Of a DNA stretch of 64,000 nt, positions 39,701-46,007 are shown in pieces. Below the pieces are notes generated by a model that ran no database searches, was not told where the DNA came from, and saw only the letters and a list, made by a program, of their open reading frames with translations. Source of the stretch: Streptomyces sp. DH24 (GTDB taxonomy: Bacteria; Actinomycetota; Actinomycetes; Streptomycetales; Streptomycetaceae); assembly GCF_029813775.1 (NCBI RefSeq), contig NZ_JARVKW010000013.1, forward strand, positions 1 to 64,000, read 5' to 3'. The translations under genes and the position numbers were made by a program. The stretch's first letter is position 1, and every line of letters begins with the position of its first letter.

Positions 39701-40002
39701 TCCCCGCGTACACGGACGCCGCCCACGGGGGCGGGCACCTCACCGGTGTCCGGTGGTTCGAGCACACGGATGCGCCGTTCCTCGCGACCGTGGGCCGCGA
39801 CCCGGACCGTTCCGCGCTGGAGATCACCCTCAACGCCGACGGCAGGCTCCTCCCGCAGGGCGTGATGGACGACCTGGCGCGCCTGTACGAGGCCGTCCTG
39901 GCACAGATCGCCGAGACCCCCGACAGCCCCGTCCACGACACCACCGACCGGATCGAGACGTGCGTGGACGGCCTCGCCGCGCGCCGGAACCCGTCCGCCT
40001 GA
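33787..40002 (+). CDS. Nonribosomal peptide synthetase, C-A-T-C-T-C
   Basis: 2,071 residues from ATG 33787 (GGAG six bases upstream). Domain order: C1 (about 10-440, HHIVIDD at 147, with DD in place of DG), A1 (about 480-960, YTSGSTGQPKG near 624), T1 (Ser1022 in LGGDSI), C2 (about 1090-1510, HHLILDG at 1228), T2 (Ser1556 in AGVDSISS) and C3 (about 1620-2060, HHAVVDG at 1754). The A1 pocket residues read D-V-W-H-I-S-L-I-D, which is the serine code. T2 has no adenylation domain of its own, and there is no thioesterase or reductase, so T2 must be loaded in trans and release must come from C3 or a separate protein. A Cys-type hydrolase and a free A-T protein follow in the same operon. Product unknown. 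Confidence 0.93.
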   Translation: MAGEPDTGTSMLSYTQESLWLFHELADSDEPAYNESVAFETAGDLDPGALSRAVRATVLRHDTLRTTFHETPGGPRAQVHHAGGDSLPDSTTVVDLRALAAAEARRRAEEVLAEHHRRPFDLSAVPLLRAVVVALPDDIWMLGLTAHHIVIDDWSIRLVLDEIAENYRTLVATGRLPQRPVSGAAFRAFVAESRSAAADGKQAAAVERWRRSLADAPELLGMPLDRPRPAVQTFRGDSTTITVPGADVEPLLKECARTCRSTAFPVFLAAYALLLHRYTRQEGFAIGTTVLNRPGVEDLEQVGCYVNTLPLYVPVDPDGTFRTVLSGAREAAERLLDDGDTPWPKVVEALGAERARNHNPVFQTMLTMLDGRPSIDLGPGLVSQYHPVRRTAAKFDLMLYVNRADGAYEFELEFNTDLFTRDTAERILRNYARLLASLADAGVDAPVGTPSMTRDEERDLILGDWNDTQVAHPDGTIADVIEEQVRRSPDNLAVEFEGTTYTYDELNRRANQVASRIRTVLGTTGTGPFVGVFMERSAEMVIALLAIVKAGCAYVPIDPEYPAARIEFMLQDAGVPLILTQEHHRPALGGAAAQLLVLPDESLDHEDDTDPVRELGPDSPVYMIYTSGSTGQPKGVINRHDALANRLHWMQSAFPLSDGAGADRVLQKTPYSFDVSVWEFFWPLMTGAAIVVARPGGHRDPDYLKELIRSRAVTTVHFVPSMLNVFLEGEELAQHCGPLKRVICSGEALPRKTIEVFAATLPSCELHNLYGPTEAAIDVSHWPCRADYPGDLVPIGKPIDNVRLYVLDRDLRLQPVGVPGELCIGGVAVATGYHRRDDLNARMFVPDPYGTAPGARLYRTGDLARFLPDGRIQYLGRIDNQVKLRGLRVEPDEIAAVMRDLPGVQDAAVVVDASGPAQALAAYVVSAAFDPDDLRARLRKLLPEFLVPQYLIEVPRLPTTPNGKLDRRALPSPTAHAAPADRAGRPPATTAEQDVARAWRDVLGLRAPVGADSNFFALGGDSIMALRVSSRLRAAGYAVNLRDVFAHTTIAEFAASLTRQDAASSGPAATEAFGLLTDDDKAALPTAAEDAWPLTKLQSGMIYHSLLDEGSPVYHDIFDYEFTGVTDPAELARAVRETVARHAQLRSFFDLEHYDEPLQVLLRPDAVGAAPALKVVDLTGLPADAQDRAVEEWIDAEKRRPLDLARPPLRFRAHVRGNGRVNLAISFHHLILDGWSVALVIEEIRRRCAGLPAGRTAEAAPDPSYGTYVALERESARRPADQDAWRRLLDGFSATLLAGHLGSAAPGTIETAVLERAVPAGLEERLRLRAAALGLPLKSLYLAAHCLALADLTGRSRVVTGLVGNGRPEVPGGSEMVGLFLNTLPLPVEVREADDAELPASVFERERELVPLQRFPLADIERQQGGAIFDVVFNYTDFHSYATAGDTAAATRDTVSIENARYFELTSFPMTLHVHRDRFTGATQLAVSHDRGRLKTSTAEQFLGEFLAALERYAGQEPADGRPDATERAVAAVIAEVLGSETVGAEENYLDAGVDSISSIRILAKLRRQFPGAALRDVMEARTVRALVRRLAARAPGPGTAEATGSVGQSSGASLEGLPPGVVDAYPLTATQLRMIRATLRDPAQSAYHDVFAYSVALPLDARLLRAALRRMTASCETLRAAVDLAASPVPRQLVYASVEPDLTVVDALDNPSAADDWFERERGSGFRWEQPGLIRFAAHRIATDRFVLSLSFHHAVVDGWSLSLLVRDLLLSYASEVGASAAGAGTGAGAGPVRTGDGAGSFRDYAMAETAARSSAESREFWHDVLAGHPGAWLPRYPSDGGSRWAEATVVLPPDREARLREVARRTGHPLKYVLLAAHLRVLALVTGEPDVLTGVFTHGRPETDDAQELVGMFLNFQPHRVRVEDQTWPQLIDQVFTFEMRALAHRRCAATGDGPDDWPRYSALFNYTDFPAYTDAAHGGGHLTGVRWFEHTDAPFLATVGRDPDRSALEITLNADGRLLPQGVMDDLARLYEAVLAQIAETPDSPVHDTTDRIETCVDGLAARRNPSA

Positions 40003-40021
40003 AAGGGAACAGAGAACCTCC

Positions 40022-40436
40022 GTGAACACCTTCCGAAACCCCCCGGGGATCGCGCCGCCGCTCGCCGCGTACTCGCACCAGGCCGAGATCACCGGCCCGG
40101 TCCGGTGGCTCGTGGTCTCCGGTCAGCATGGCCCCCACCGGCGAGCTCCCCGAGGACCCGGTCGAGCAGCTCGGCATCGCGCTGGACAACATCACGGCCA
40201 ACCTCGAAGCCGCCGGGATGCGGCACGAGGACCTGGTCAGGCTGACGTTCTACTTCGCCGGCGAGGTCGATCTCCAGCGTCGGCGCCGGCGGCTGGGCGA
40301 GTGGCTGGGCGACCTGCGCCCCTGCATGACCGTCATGACGGTGGCCGCACTGGCCACGCCCGCGCTGCGCGTCGAGGTCGAGGCGCTCGCGTGCACCGAG
40401 GACAACCCGGCGACACAGAGGAGCGAGCAGCAGTGA
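40022..40436 (+). pseudogene. RidA-family protein with an apparent frameshift
   Basis: GTG 40022 begins a RidA/YjgF-like N-terminus (FRNPPGIAPPLAAYSHQAEITGPVRWLVVSGQ). After SGQ at 40126 the frame is lost; the rest, MAPTGELPEDPVEQLGIALDNITANLEAAGMRHEDLVRLTFYF, is in the next frame from ATG 40128. Family members read SGQ-x-G-MAP here, so about five bases seem deleted. RidA proteins hydrolyse reactive enamine/imine intermediates. No in-frame stop follows in the first frame, so a ribosome would run into the hydrolase gene frame. Alternatively the C-terminal 102 residues are made alone from 40128, or the base calls are wrong. The true stop TGA at 40434-40436 overlaps the next start. Confidence 0.7.
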
Positions 40437-41308
40437 TAGTCCAGACCACCCTGGAAGGCGTCCACACCTTCGAGCAGCCGGACGGCTACGTCACGCACTA
40501 CCGGCTGTGGGGCGCCGAGACCGCCGCGCACCTCGTGGTGATGCTGCACGGGGGCATGAGTCACGCGGGCTGGCAGGCACCGCTCGGCGCCCGGCTCGCC
40601 GAACTCGGTGACGACGTCGCCTTCCTCGCCGTCGACCTGCGCGGCTCGGGACTCAACGCCGTGCGCGGGCACATCCCGGACGGTGACCTGGCCGTGCGGG
40701 ACATCGCGCTGCTGCTGGGCAGCCTCAAGGAAGCCCGCCCCGGTACCCGCATCCACCTGGCCGGCTGGTGCTTCGGCGCCCAGGTGGCGACGGTCGTCGC
40801 GGCCGGGCTCGCCGACCGTGAGGTACTCGCGAGCCTCCTCATGGTGTGCCCCGGCTTCTTCTTCAACGACCGCTACTCCGACGTGCTGGACCGCTCGGTC
40901 GACGCCGCCCTGGAGGTAGTCGAGGAGCTCGGCATCACCGTCGAGACGACGCGCCCCTTCATCAGGGTCCCCCTGCGCCCGGCCGACTTCACCAACCGCG
41001 CGGAGTGGCTCGCGGCCATCGAGGACGACAAGCTGAAGCTCTCCCACGTGACGGTCGGCACGATCGATTCCTGGGAGGCCATCGCCGTGAAGTCGGAGAC
41101 GGACTACGGGCGCATCGGGCCGCTGCCGGTGCGGGCTGTGTTCGGCAGCCGGGACAAGCTGGTCGACAACGACCGCGTGCGCACCTTCCTCCAGAGCCAC
41201 CCCGACCTGGAGACGCACGACCTCGACGCCGGTCACGCCGTCCACTTCGAAGAGACGGAGGCGCTCGCGCGTCTGGTCGCGGGCTTCGTGGCCGAGCCGA
41301 AGCGATGA
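40433..41308 (+). CDS. Alpha/beta hydrolase with cysteine nucleophile
   Basis: 291 residues. The nucleophile elbow is GWCFG with Cys113 where most members have Ser; Asp241 (FGSRDKL) and His268 (AGHAVHF) complete the triad, and HGGMSHAGWQ is the oxyanion region. GTG 40433 overlaps the RidA stop and GAGGAG lies upstream. In an NRPS operon lacking a thioesterase domain, a stand-alone hydrolase is a good candidate for peptide release or for editing. A Cys nucleophile favours transfer to amines or lactone formation over hydrolysis in some thioesterases; dienelactone hydrolases also use Cys. Its actual role is inferred from context. Confidence 0.8.
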   Translation: MIVQTTLEGVHTFEQPDGYVTHYRLWGAETAAHLVVMLHGGMSHAGWQAPLGARLAELGDDVAFLAVDLRGSGLNAVRGHIPDGDLAVRDIALLLGSLKEARPGTRIHLAGWCFGAQVATVVAAGLADREVLASLLMVCPGFFFNDRYSDVLDRSVDAALEVVEELGITVETTRPFIRVPLRPADFTNRAEWLAAIEDDKLKLSHVTVGTIDSWEAIAVKSETDYGRIGPLPVRAVFGSRDKLVDNDRVRTFLQSHPDLETHDLDAGHAVHFEETEALARLVAGFVAEPKR

Positions 41309-42564
41309 CGGCTGGAGTCGCGCGCTACCGCACGGTCCTGTCGACCCCGGGAGCGTGGGGGTTCTTCCTTCCCGGCATGCTCGCCAGGTTCCCGCTGGGC
41401 ATGACCGGCATCAGCATCATGCTCTTCGTCTCCGCGACGCGGGGCGACTACGGCACCGCGGGTGCGCTGTCGGCCGTCTCCGCGGTCGGGTACGCGGTGG
41501 CCGCACCCCAACTGGCCCGCGTCGCCGACCGGGTGGGGCAGCACAAGGTCCTGCTCTCCTGCGCGGTGCTGTGCGCGATCAGCGGTGGCGCGTTCGTCGT
41601 GAGCACGCTGCGCGACGGGACGCCGCTGTGGGTTCTGTTCGTCACGGCGGCGCTGACGGGCGCGGCGACGCCCGCGTTCGGCTCGATGGTGCGGGCGCGC
41701 TGGAGCGGTCTGCTGGACGGCTCGTCCTTGAAGGGGACGGCCTTCGCACTGGAATCCCTGGTCGACGAGCTCGTCTTCATCGTCGGCCCGGTCATCGCCA
41801 CCTCACTCGCCGTCGGGGTCAGCCCGGCCGCGGGCCTCGTCACCGCGCTGATCCTGGTGTGCGGCGGCAGCGTCCTGCTCTCGCTCAGCCGGCGCACGGA
41901 GCCTCGGTACAAGCCCGGACCCAAGTCCGGCAAGAGCGCCCTGTTCCTGGGGCCGGTTGCCCTCGTGGCGGCACTGAACCTGTGTTTCGGCGGCATGTGG
42001 GGCTCGGTCGACATAGCCACCGTGGCGTTCTCCGGCGAGCGGCAGCAGCCCTTCATGGCGGGGGTGCTGCTGGGGATCTACGCGATCGGCAGCTCTGTGG
42101 CGGGGCTGGCCTACGGGGCGCGGGAGTGGTCGGCTCCGCTGCCGCGGATCCTGTGGGTCTCGACCCTGATCATGGCGGTCGGGATCCTGCCGATGCTCGT
42201 GGTCGACAACTTCGTCGGGGCCGGCCTCGTGCTCCTGCTGGCCGGGTCGAGCTCCTGTCCGGCCATGATCGTCGCCATGATGCTGGTCGTGGACGGTGTG
42301 CCTCCCTCCCACCGCACGGAGGCGCTGGCCTGGCAGTCCACGGCCCTCTGGCTCGGGGTGTCCATCGGCTCCTCGGTGAGCGGCCACCTCGCGGATTCCC
42401 GAGGCGCGCAGGCCGCCTACGCCTTCGCGGCCCTCTGCGGCGGCGTCGGCTTCCTGGTCGCCCTGGCCGGCGGCCGGCGGCTGCGGCCGGCGGAGGCCGA
42501 ACCCTCGAACGCCCCAGCCGCTGATGACCGTCCGAACCTCCCCACCGAGTCAGGTATCCGATGA
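41305..42564 (+). CDS. MFS transporter, probable product exporter
   Basis: 419 residues with 12 hydrophobic segments. Seen: short N-terminal tail, GMLARFPLGMTGISIMLFVSATRGDYGTAGALSAVSAVGYAVAAPQLARVADRVGQHKVL (MFS loop 2-3 motif ADRVGQHKV), a central charged loop (RRTEPRYKPGPKSGKSALFLG) and a second six-helix half. ATG 41305 overlaps the hydrolase stop (ATGA) and its own stop overlaps the next start, so it is coupled to biosynthetic genes. Export of the peptide, and thus self-protection, is the likely job. Confidence 0.88.
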   Translation: MTAGVARYRTVLSTPGAWGFFLPGMLARFPLGMTGISIMLFVSATRGDYGTAGALSAVSAVGYAVAAPQLARVADRVGQHKVLLSCAVLCAISGGAFVVSTLRDGTPLWVLFVTAALTGAATPAFGSMVRARWSGLLDGSSLKGTAFALESLVDELVFIVGPVIATSLAVGVSPAAGLVTALILVCGGSVLLSLSRRTEPRYKPGPKSGKSALFLGPVALVAALNLCFGGMWGSVDIATVAFSGERQQPFMAGVLLGIYAIGSSVAGLAYGAREWSAPLPRILWVSTLIMAVGILPMLVVDNFVGAGLVLLLAGSSSCPAMIVAMMLVVDGVPPSHRTEALAWQSTALWLGVSIGSSVSGHLADSRGAQAAYAFAALCGGVGFLVALAGGRRLRPAEAEPSNAPAADDRPNLPTESGIR

Positions 42565-44435
42565 CATCCATCAGCACCACCCGTCCTCCCGCCACCACCG
42601 CCTCCACCCTTTGGGTGGCCGACCGGATCGCCGCGACGGCCGGACACCCGGACCCGGCGGTCCGCGAGCGCGTCGCCCTGCGGACCGCCGACGCGGCCCT
42701 CACCTACGCCGAGTTGTGGGAACGCGTACAGAAGGCCGCCGTCGAGCTGTCGGCCCTCGGGGTCGGCGTCGGTGACGTCGTCGGTCTGCGGCTGCCCTCC
42801 GGCCCCGGCCCGGTCGTCGCCATGCTGGCGTGCTGGCACGTCGGCGCCGCCTTCCTGCCCATGGACGCCGCGGCCCCCGACGCGTACCGCGACCGGCTGC
42901 TGAGCCGTTCGGGAGCCCGGGCCGTCGTAGACGCGGACGGCCCCCGGGCCCTCGCGGACCCGGCTCCCGCCACGCGTCCGGCGGCCGGCCGCCCCGAGGA
43001 CCGGGCGGCCTACGTCATCTACACCTCGGGGTCGACCGGCACCCCCAAGGGAGTGCTCGTCGGCCAGGACGCCTTAGCCGACCACACCACCGGAATCGCC
43101 GACCTCCTCGAACTGCGCGACACCGACACCGTGCTCCAGTTCGCGGGGCTCGGATTCGACGTCGCCCAGGAAGAGATCTGGCCGACGCTCGCCGTCGGCG
43201 GCACGGTGGCCTTCCTGGACTCCGCTGACCGCGCCCTGAGCCCGGCGGAGCTCGCCCACCGGGTACGTGCCCTGGGTGTGTCGGTGCTCCAACTCCCCAC
43301 CGCCTACTGGCGCCTGGTGTGCGCCCAGATGCAGGGGACGGACGGCGCCGGCCTCTCCTTCGACGGCGTACGCACCGTCGTGATCGGCGGCGAGGGAGCG
43401 GGCGCGAAGGACGTCCACGTGCACCGGAACGGACCGCTGGGCCACTGCACGCTGGTCAACGGCTACGGGCCGACCGAGACGGTGGTGACCTGCGCGGCCT
43501 TCGTCCTGCGGGCGGACGAGCCCGTCCCGGTCACGACCGGCCTGCCCATCGGCGGCCCGGTGGGCGACCGCCGGCTCTACGTCCTCGATGCCGATCGGCG
43601 TCCGGCCGAGGCCGAGAGCCCCGGCGAGCTCTGGGTCGGCGGGAGTCCGCTCGCCCACGGGTACCTCGACGACCCGGTGCGTACGGCCGAGCGCTTCCGC
43701 CCCGACCCGTTCGCCACGGTGGCCGACGCGCGGATGTACCGCACCGGCGATCTGGTCACACGCCATCAGGACGGCGCGTTGGAGTTCCTCGGCCGTCTCG
43801 ACAACCAGGTCAAGGTCCGCGGTTACCGGATCGAACTCGACGAAGTCGACCGGCACTTGACCGACACGCGTGGCGTCACCGCGGCCGCCGCGGTGGCCCT
43901 CGACGACGGCACCGGGACCGGCGGACGCGTCCTGGCCGCCGCGCTCTCGGTGACCGCGGGCGGCCCGACGGCCGAGCAGATCCGCGAGGACCTGCGCGGA
44001 CGCCTGCCCTCCCACCTGGTCCCCGGCCTGATACGCGTGCGCGACGTGCTTCCGCTGACCACCTCCGGCAAGATCGACCGCCGTGCCGTGGCCGCGGTGC
44101 TCGCGCAGGAGTACGCGAGCACCGCGCCGGAGGCCGCCGTTGAGGAGGTCCCTGCGCCCGAGGACGACGCGCCCACGCCCGCCGTGGCGCCCGCGGCCGA
44201 CGCGGGCACGACCGGCGAGGCCGCGGGACTCACCCTGCTCCTCGAACTGGTACGCACCCTGCTCCGCGCCCCGGACTTCGGCCCCGACGACGACTTCCTG
44301 GCCCACGGCGGGGACTCGCTCGTCGCCCTCCGGGTGAGCGGCGCGATGCGCGAACGCGGTTGGCGTCTGCGGCCGTCGGACCTCCTGGCGGCGGGCGACG
44401 CACGGTCCGTGGCGACCCGCATCGTGCCGTGCTGA
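42561..44435 (+). CDS. Free-standing NRPS adenylation-thiolation protein
   Basis: 624 residues: adenylation domain (about 20-510; YTSGSTGTPKGVLV near 154, NGYGPTETVV, YRTGD, GRLDNQVKVRGYRIEL, and the A10 motif TTSGKIDRR), an Ala/Pro/Glu linker, then a T domain with Ser586 in GGDSLVAL. Pocket residues read D235, V236, E239, Q278, V299, G301, G322, V330, T331 by alignment to GrsA by eye; the acidic residue at 239 would suit a cationic side chain. It probably loads a starter or supplies T2 of the big NRPS in trans. A TTA codon at 43074-43076 makes translation bldA-dependent. ATG 42561 overlaps the MFS stop. Confidence 0.9.
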   Translation: MTSISTTRPPATTASTLWVADRIAATAGHPDPAVRERVALRTADAALTYAELWERVQKAAVELSALGVGVGDVVGLRLPSGPGPVVAMLACWHVGAAFLPMDAAAPDAYRDRLLSRSGARAVVDADGPRALADPAPATRPAAGRPEDRAAYVIYTSGSTGTPKGVLVGQDALADHTTGIADLLELRDTDTVLQFAGLGFDVAQEEIWPTLAVGGTVAFLDSADRALSPAELAHRVRALGVSVLQLPTAYWRLVCAQMQGTDGAGLSFDGVRTVVIGGEGAGAKDVHVHRNGPLGHCTLVNGYGPTETVVTCAAFVLRADEPVPVTTGLPIGGPVGDRRLYVLDADRRPAEAESPGELWVGGSPLAHGYLDDPVRTAERFRPDPFATVADARMYRTGDLVTRHQDGALEFLGRLDNQVKVRGYRIELDEVDRHLTDTRGVTAAAAVALDDGTGTGGRVLAAALSVTAGGPTAEQIREDLRGRLPSHLVPGLIRVRDVLPLTTSGKIDRRAVAAVLAQEYASTAPEAAVEEVPAPEDDAPTPAVAPAADAGTTGEAAGLTLLLELVRTLLRAPDFGPDDDFLAHGGDSLVALRVSGAMRERGWRLRPSDLLAAGDARSVATRIVPC

Positions 44436-44495
44436 AGAAGAGCGCGGTGCCGAAGTGACGAGCGGCCGACCCAAGAGCACATAAGCAGAACAGCA

Positions 44496-44525
44496 CTGCA
44501 CTGCACTGCACTGCACTGCACTGCA
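44496..44525 (+). repeat. (CTGCA)6 pentanucleotide tract
   Basis: Six exact tandem CTGCA units, followed by an imperfect CAGCA, sit 35 bp upstream of the N-oxygenase start in the only sizeable gap of the operon. The unit length of five means slippage would change spacing or leader structure. Confidence 0.9.
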
Positions 44526-44560
44526 CAGCACGCTGGCCGATACTTCGAGGGAGAGGTTTC

Positions 44561-45265
44561 ATGACAGCCGTACCCGTCCGTGACCAGTTGACGGCCTGGA
44601 TCGAGAGCGAGGAGTTCTCCTGCCTGGGGGCCAAGTCGGCCCTGCGCCGCGGGAGCCTGCGCCAGGTCCACGTGGGGGTCATGGGCACCGGGAGTGCGAC
44701 GGCCGCGCTCCACGGCGCCCTCACCGAGTTCGTCTCGCGCGACCTCAACGACGAGCAGAACTTCGCCACCATCGTCGCCGTCTTCGAGGGGCCGTCGGGG
44801 CTCCCGGAGCCCGACTTCCACACACTGCTGTGGCGGCAGCTGACCGACCTGCACGCCTTCGACGCCGACCGCGGTTTCGCCTGGGCGGAGGGCGCGGACC
44901 GCGATCCGCACTCCCCGAAGTTCGGTTTCAGCGTGGCCGGGCACCCGTTCTTCGTCGTGGGCCTGCACGAGAACGCGTCGAGGATCACCCGGCGCCTGCC
45001 GTTCCCCGCGATAGCGTTCAACTCGCACCACCAGTTCCGCCGGCTGGTGGAGAACGGCGTCTACGGGGGTCTCCAGCGCCGCATCCGCGAGCGCGAGATG
45101 CGCCTGCAGGGTTCCATCAACCCGAACCTCGCCGAATTCGGCGAGTCGTCCGAGGCGCGTCAGTACTCGGGGATGCAGACGGACGCGCAGTGGCACTGCC
45201 CTTTCGTCGCTCGGGACGGATCAGCCGCGGACCCCGAGCCGGCCACGCCCCGGCCCGACGCGTGA
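44561..45265 (+). CDS. YqcI/YcgG-family (GntA-like) heme-dependent N-oxygenase
   Basis: 234 residues, the family's usual length. Conserved features run in order: DFHTLLWRQLTDLH, GFSVAGHPFFVVGLHENASRITRRLPFPAIAFNSHHQFRRL, GVYGGLQRRIREREMRLQGSINPNLAEFGESSEARQYSGM and WHCPF. His in GLH and the GSINPNL/SEARQYSG block are the family signature. Known members include GntA, which N-hydroxylates a cyclic guanidine in guanitoxin synthesis with heme. So this protein probably hydroxylates (or further oxidises) an amine or guanidine nitrogen of a precursor or product. ATG 44561 has GGGAGAGG four bases upstream. It overlaps the MOSC gene by four bases. The substrate is unknown. Confidence 0.82.
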   Translation: MTAVPVRDQLTAWIESEEFSCLGAKSALRRGSLRQVHVGVMGTGSATAALHGALTEFVSRDLNDEQNFATIVAVFEGPSGLPEPDFHTLLWRQLTDLHAFDADRGFAWAEGADRDPHSPKFGFSVAGHPFFVVGLHENASRITRRLPFPAIAFNSHHQFRRLVENGVYGGLQRRIREREMRLQGSINPNLAEFGESSEARQYSGMQTDAQWHCPFVARDGSAADPEPATPRPDA

Positions 45266-45954
45266 ACGGCTCGCATGCTTCCGTGCTCAGCGTCAACACC
45301 GGCCGGGCCCGCGCGGTGCCCTACACGGACGCCCCGGGCGGCGTGACGGGAATCGACAAGCAGCCGGTGGACGGGCCGGTCCGGGTGGCCCCGGCGGGGC
45401 CACCCGGCCTCGCGGGCAGCGGCGTCGGCGGTGACACGGTGTGCGACCTGCGCTTCCACGGTGGGGCCGACCGCGCCGTGTACGCCTTCGCCCGGGAAGA
45501 CCTGGACGACTGGCAGCGGGAGCTGAACCGGGTGCTGGGCAACGGCTCCTTCGGCGAAAACCTGACCGTCCTAGGCATGGACCTCCGCCACGCGCTGATC
45601 GGAGAGCGATGGCGGGTCGGCCCCGGCACCGTCCTGGAGGTGACCGGCGGGCGTATCCCTTGCCGCACCTTCGCCGGCCGGCTCGGCGAGAAGGGCTGGG
45701 TACGCCGCTTCACCCGCGCCGCCTCCCCCGGAGCGATGCTCCGCGTCATCGAGGCGGGCGACGTCAGCGCGGGCGATCACATCACCGTCGTGCACCGCCC
45801 GGACCACGACGTGACCGTGTCCCGCCTGTTCCGCGCGGTGACCACCGAGCGGGCGAAGCTGCCCGACGTCCTCGTGGCCGCTCCCTGGATGGAGCGCGAA
45901 CAACTGCAGATCGCCCAGCAGTACACCGCCAAGTACGCAGGCACCGACCGTTAG
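45262..45954 (+). CDS. MOSC-domain protein (YiiM-like)
   Basis: 230 residues: MOSC domain with the landmarks DLRFHGGADRAVYAFAREDLDDW, GSFGENLTVLGMD, IGERWRVGPGTVLEVTGGRIPC (Cys expected to bind molybdenum cofactor) and a C-terminal three-helix segment (SRLFRAVTTERAKLPDVLVAAPWME) as in YiiM. MOSC proteins such as YiiM and mARC reduce N-hydroxylated compounds. The GTG start at 45262 overlaps the N-oxygenase stop, so the pair is co-translated. It may reduce a surplus N-hydroxy intermediate for self-protection or tune its oxidation state; this is inference. It ends the cluster. Confidence 0.85.
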   Translation: MNGSHASVLSVNTGRARAVPYTDAPGGVTGIDKQPVDGPVRVAPAGPPGLAGSGVGGDTVCDLRFHGGADRAVYAFAREDLDDWQRELNRVLGNGSFGENLTVLGMDLRHALIGERWRVGPGTVLEVTGGRIPCRTFAGRLGEKGWVRRFTRAASPGAMLRVIEAGDVSAGDHITVVHRPDHDVTVSRLFRAVTTERAKLPDVLVAAPWMEREQLQIAQQYTAKYAGTDR

Positions 45955-46007
45955 CCCGCTTGCCCATCCCCGGACGGGGCCCCCGCCCCCGCTCCCGGCC
46001 CGGATCA

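Noticed and set aside
39500..40002. Thioesterase or reductase domain at the end of the NRPS
   Set aside because: The C-terminus is the rest of a condensation domain; no GxSxG or NAD-binding motif follows C3.
44490..44530. CRISPR array at the CTGCA repeat
   Set aside because: The units are five bases and contiguous, with no spacers and no cas genes.
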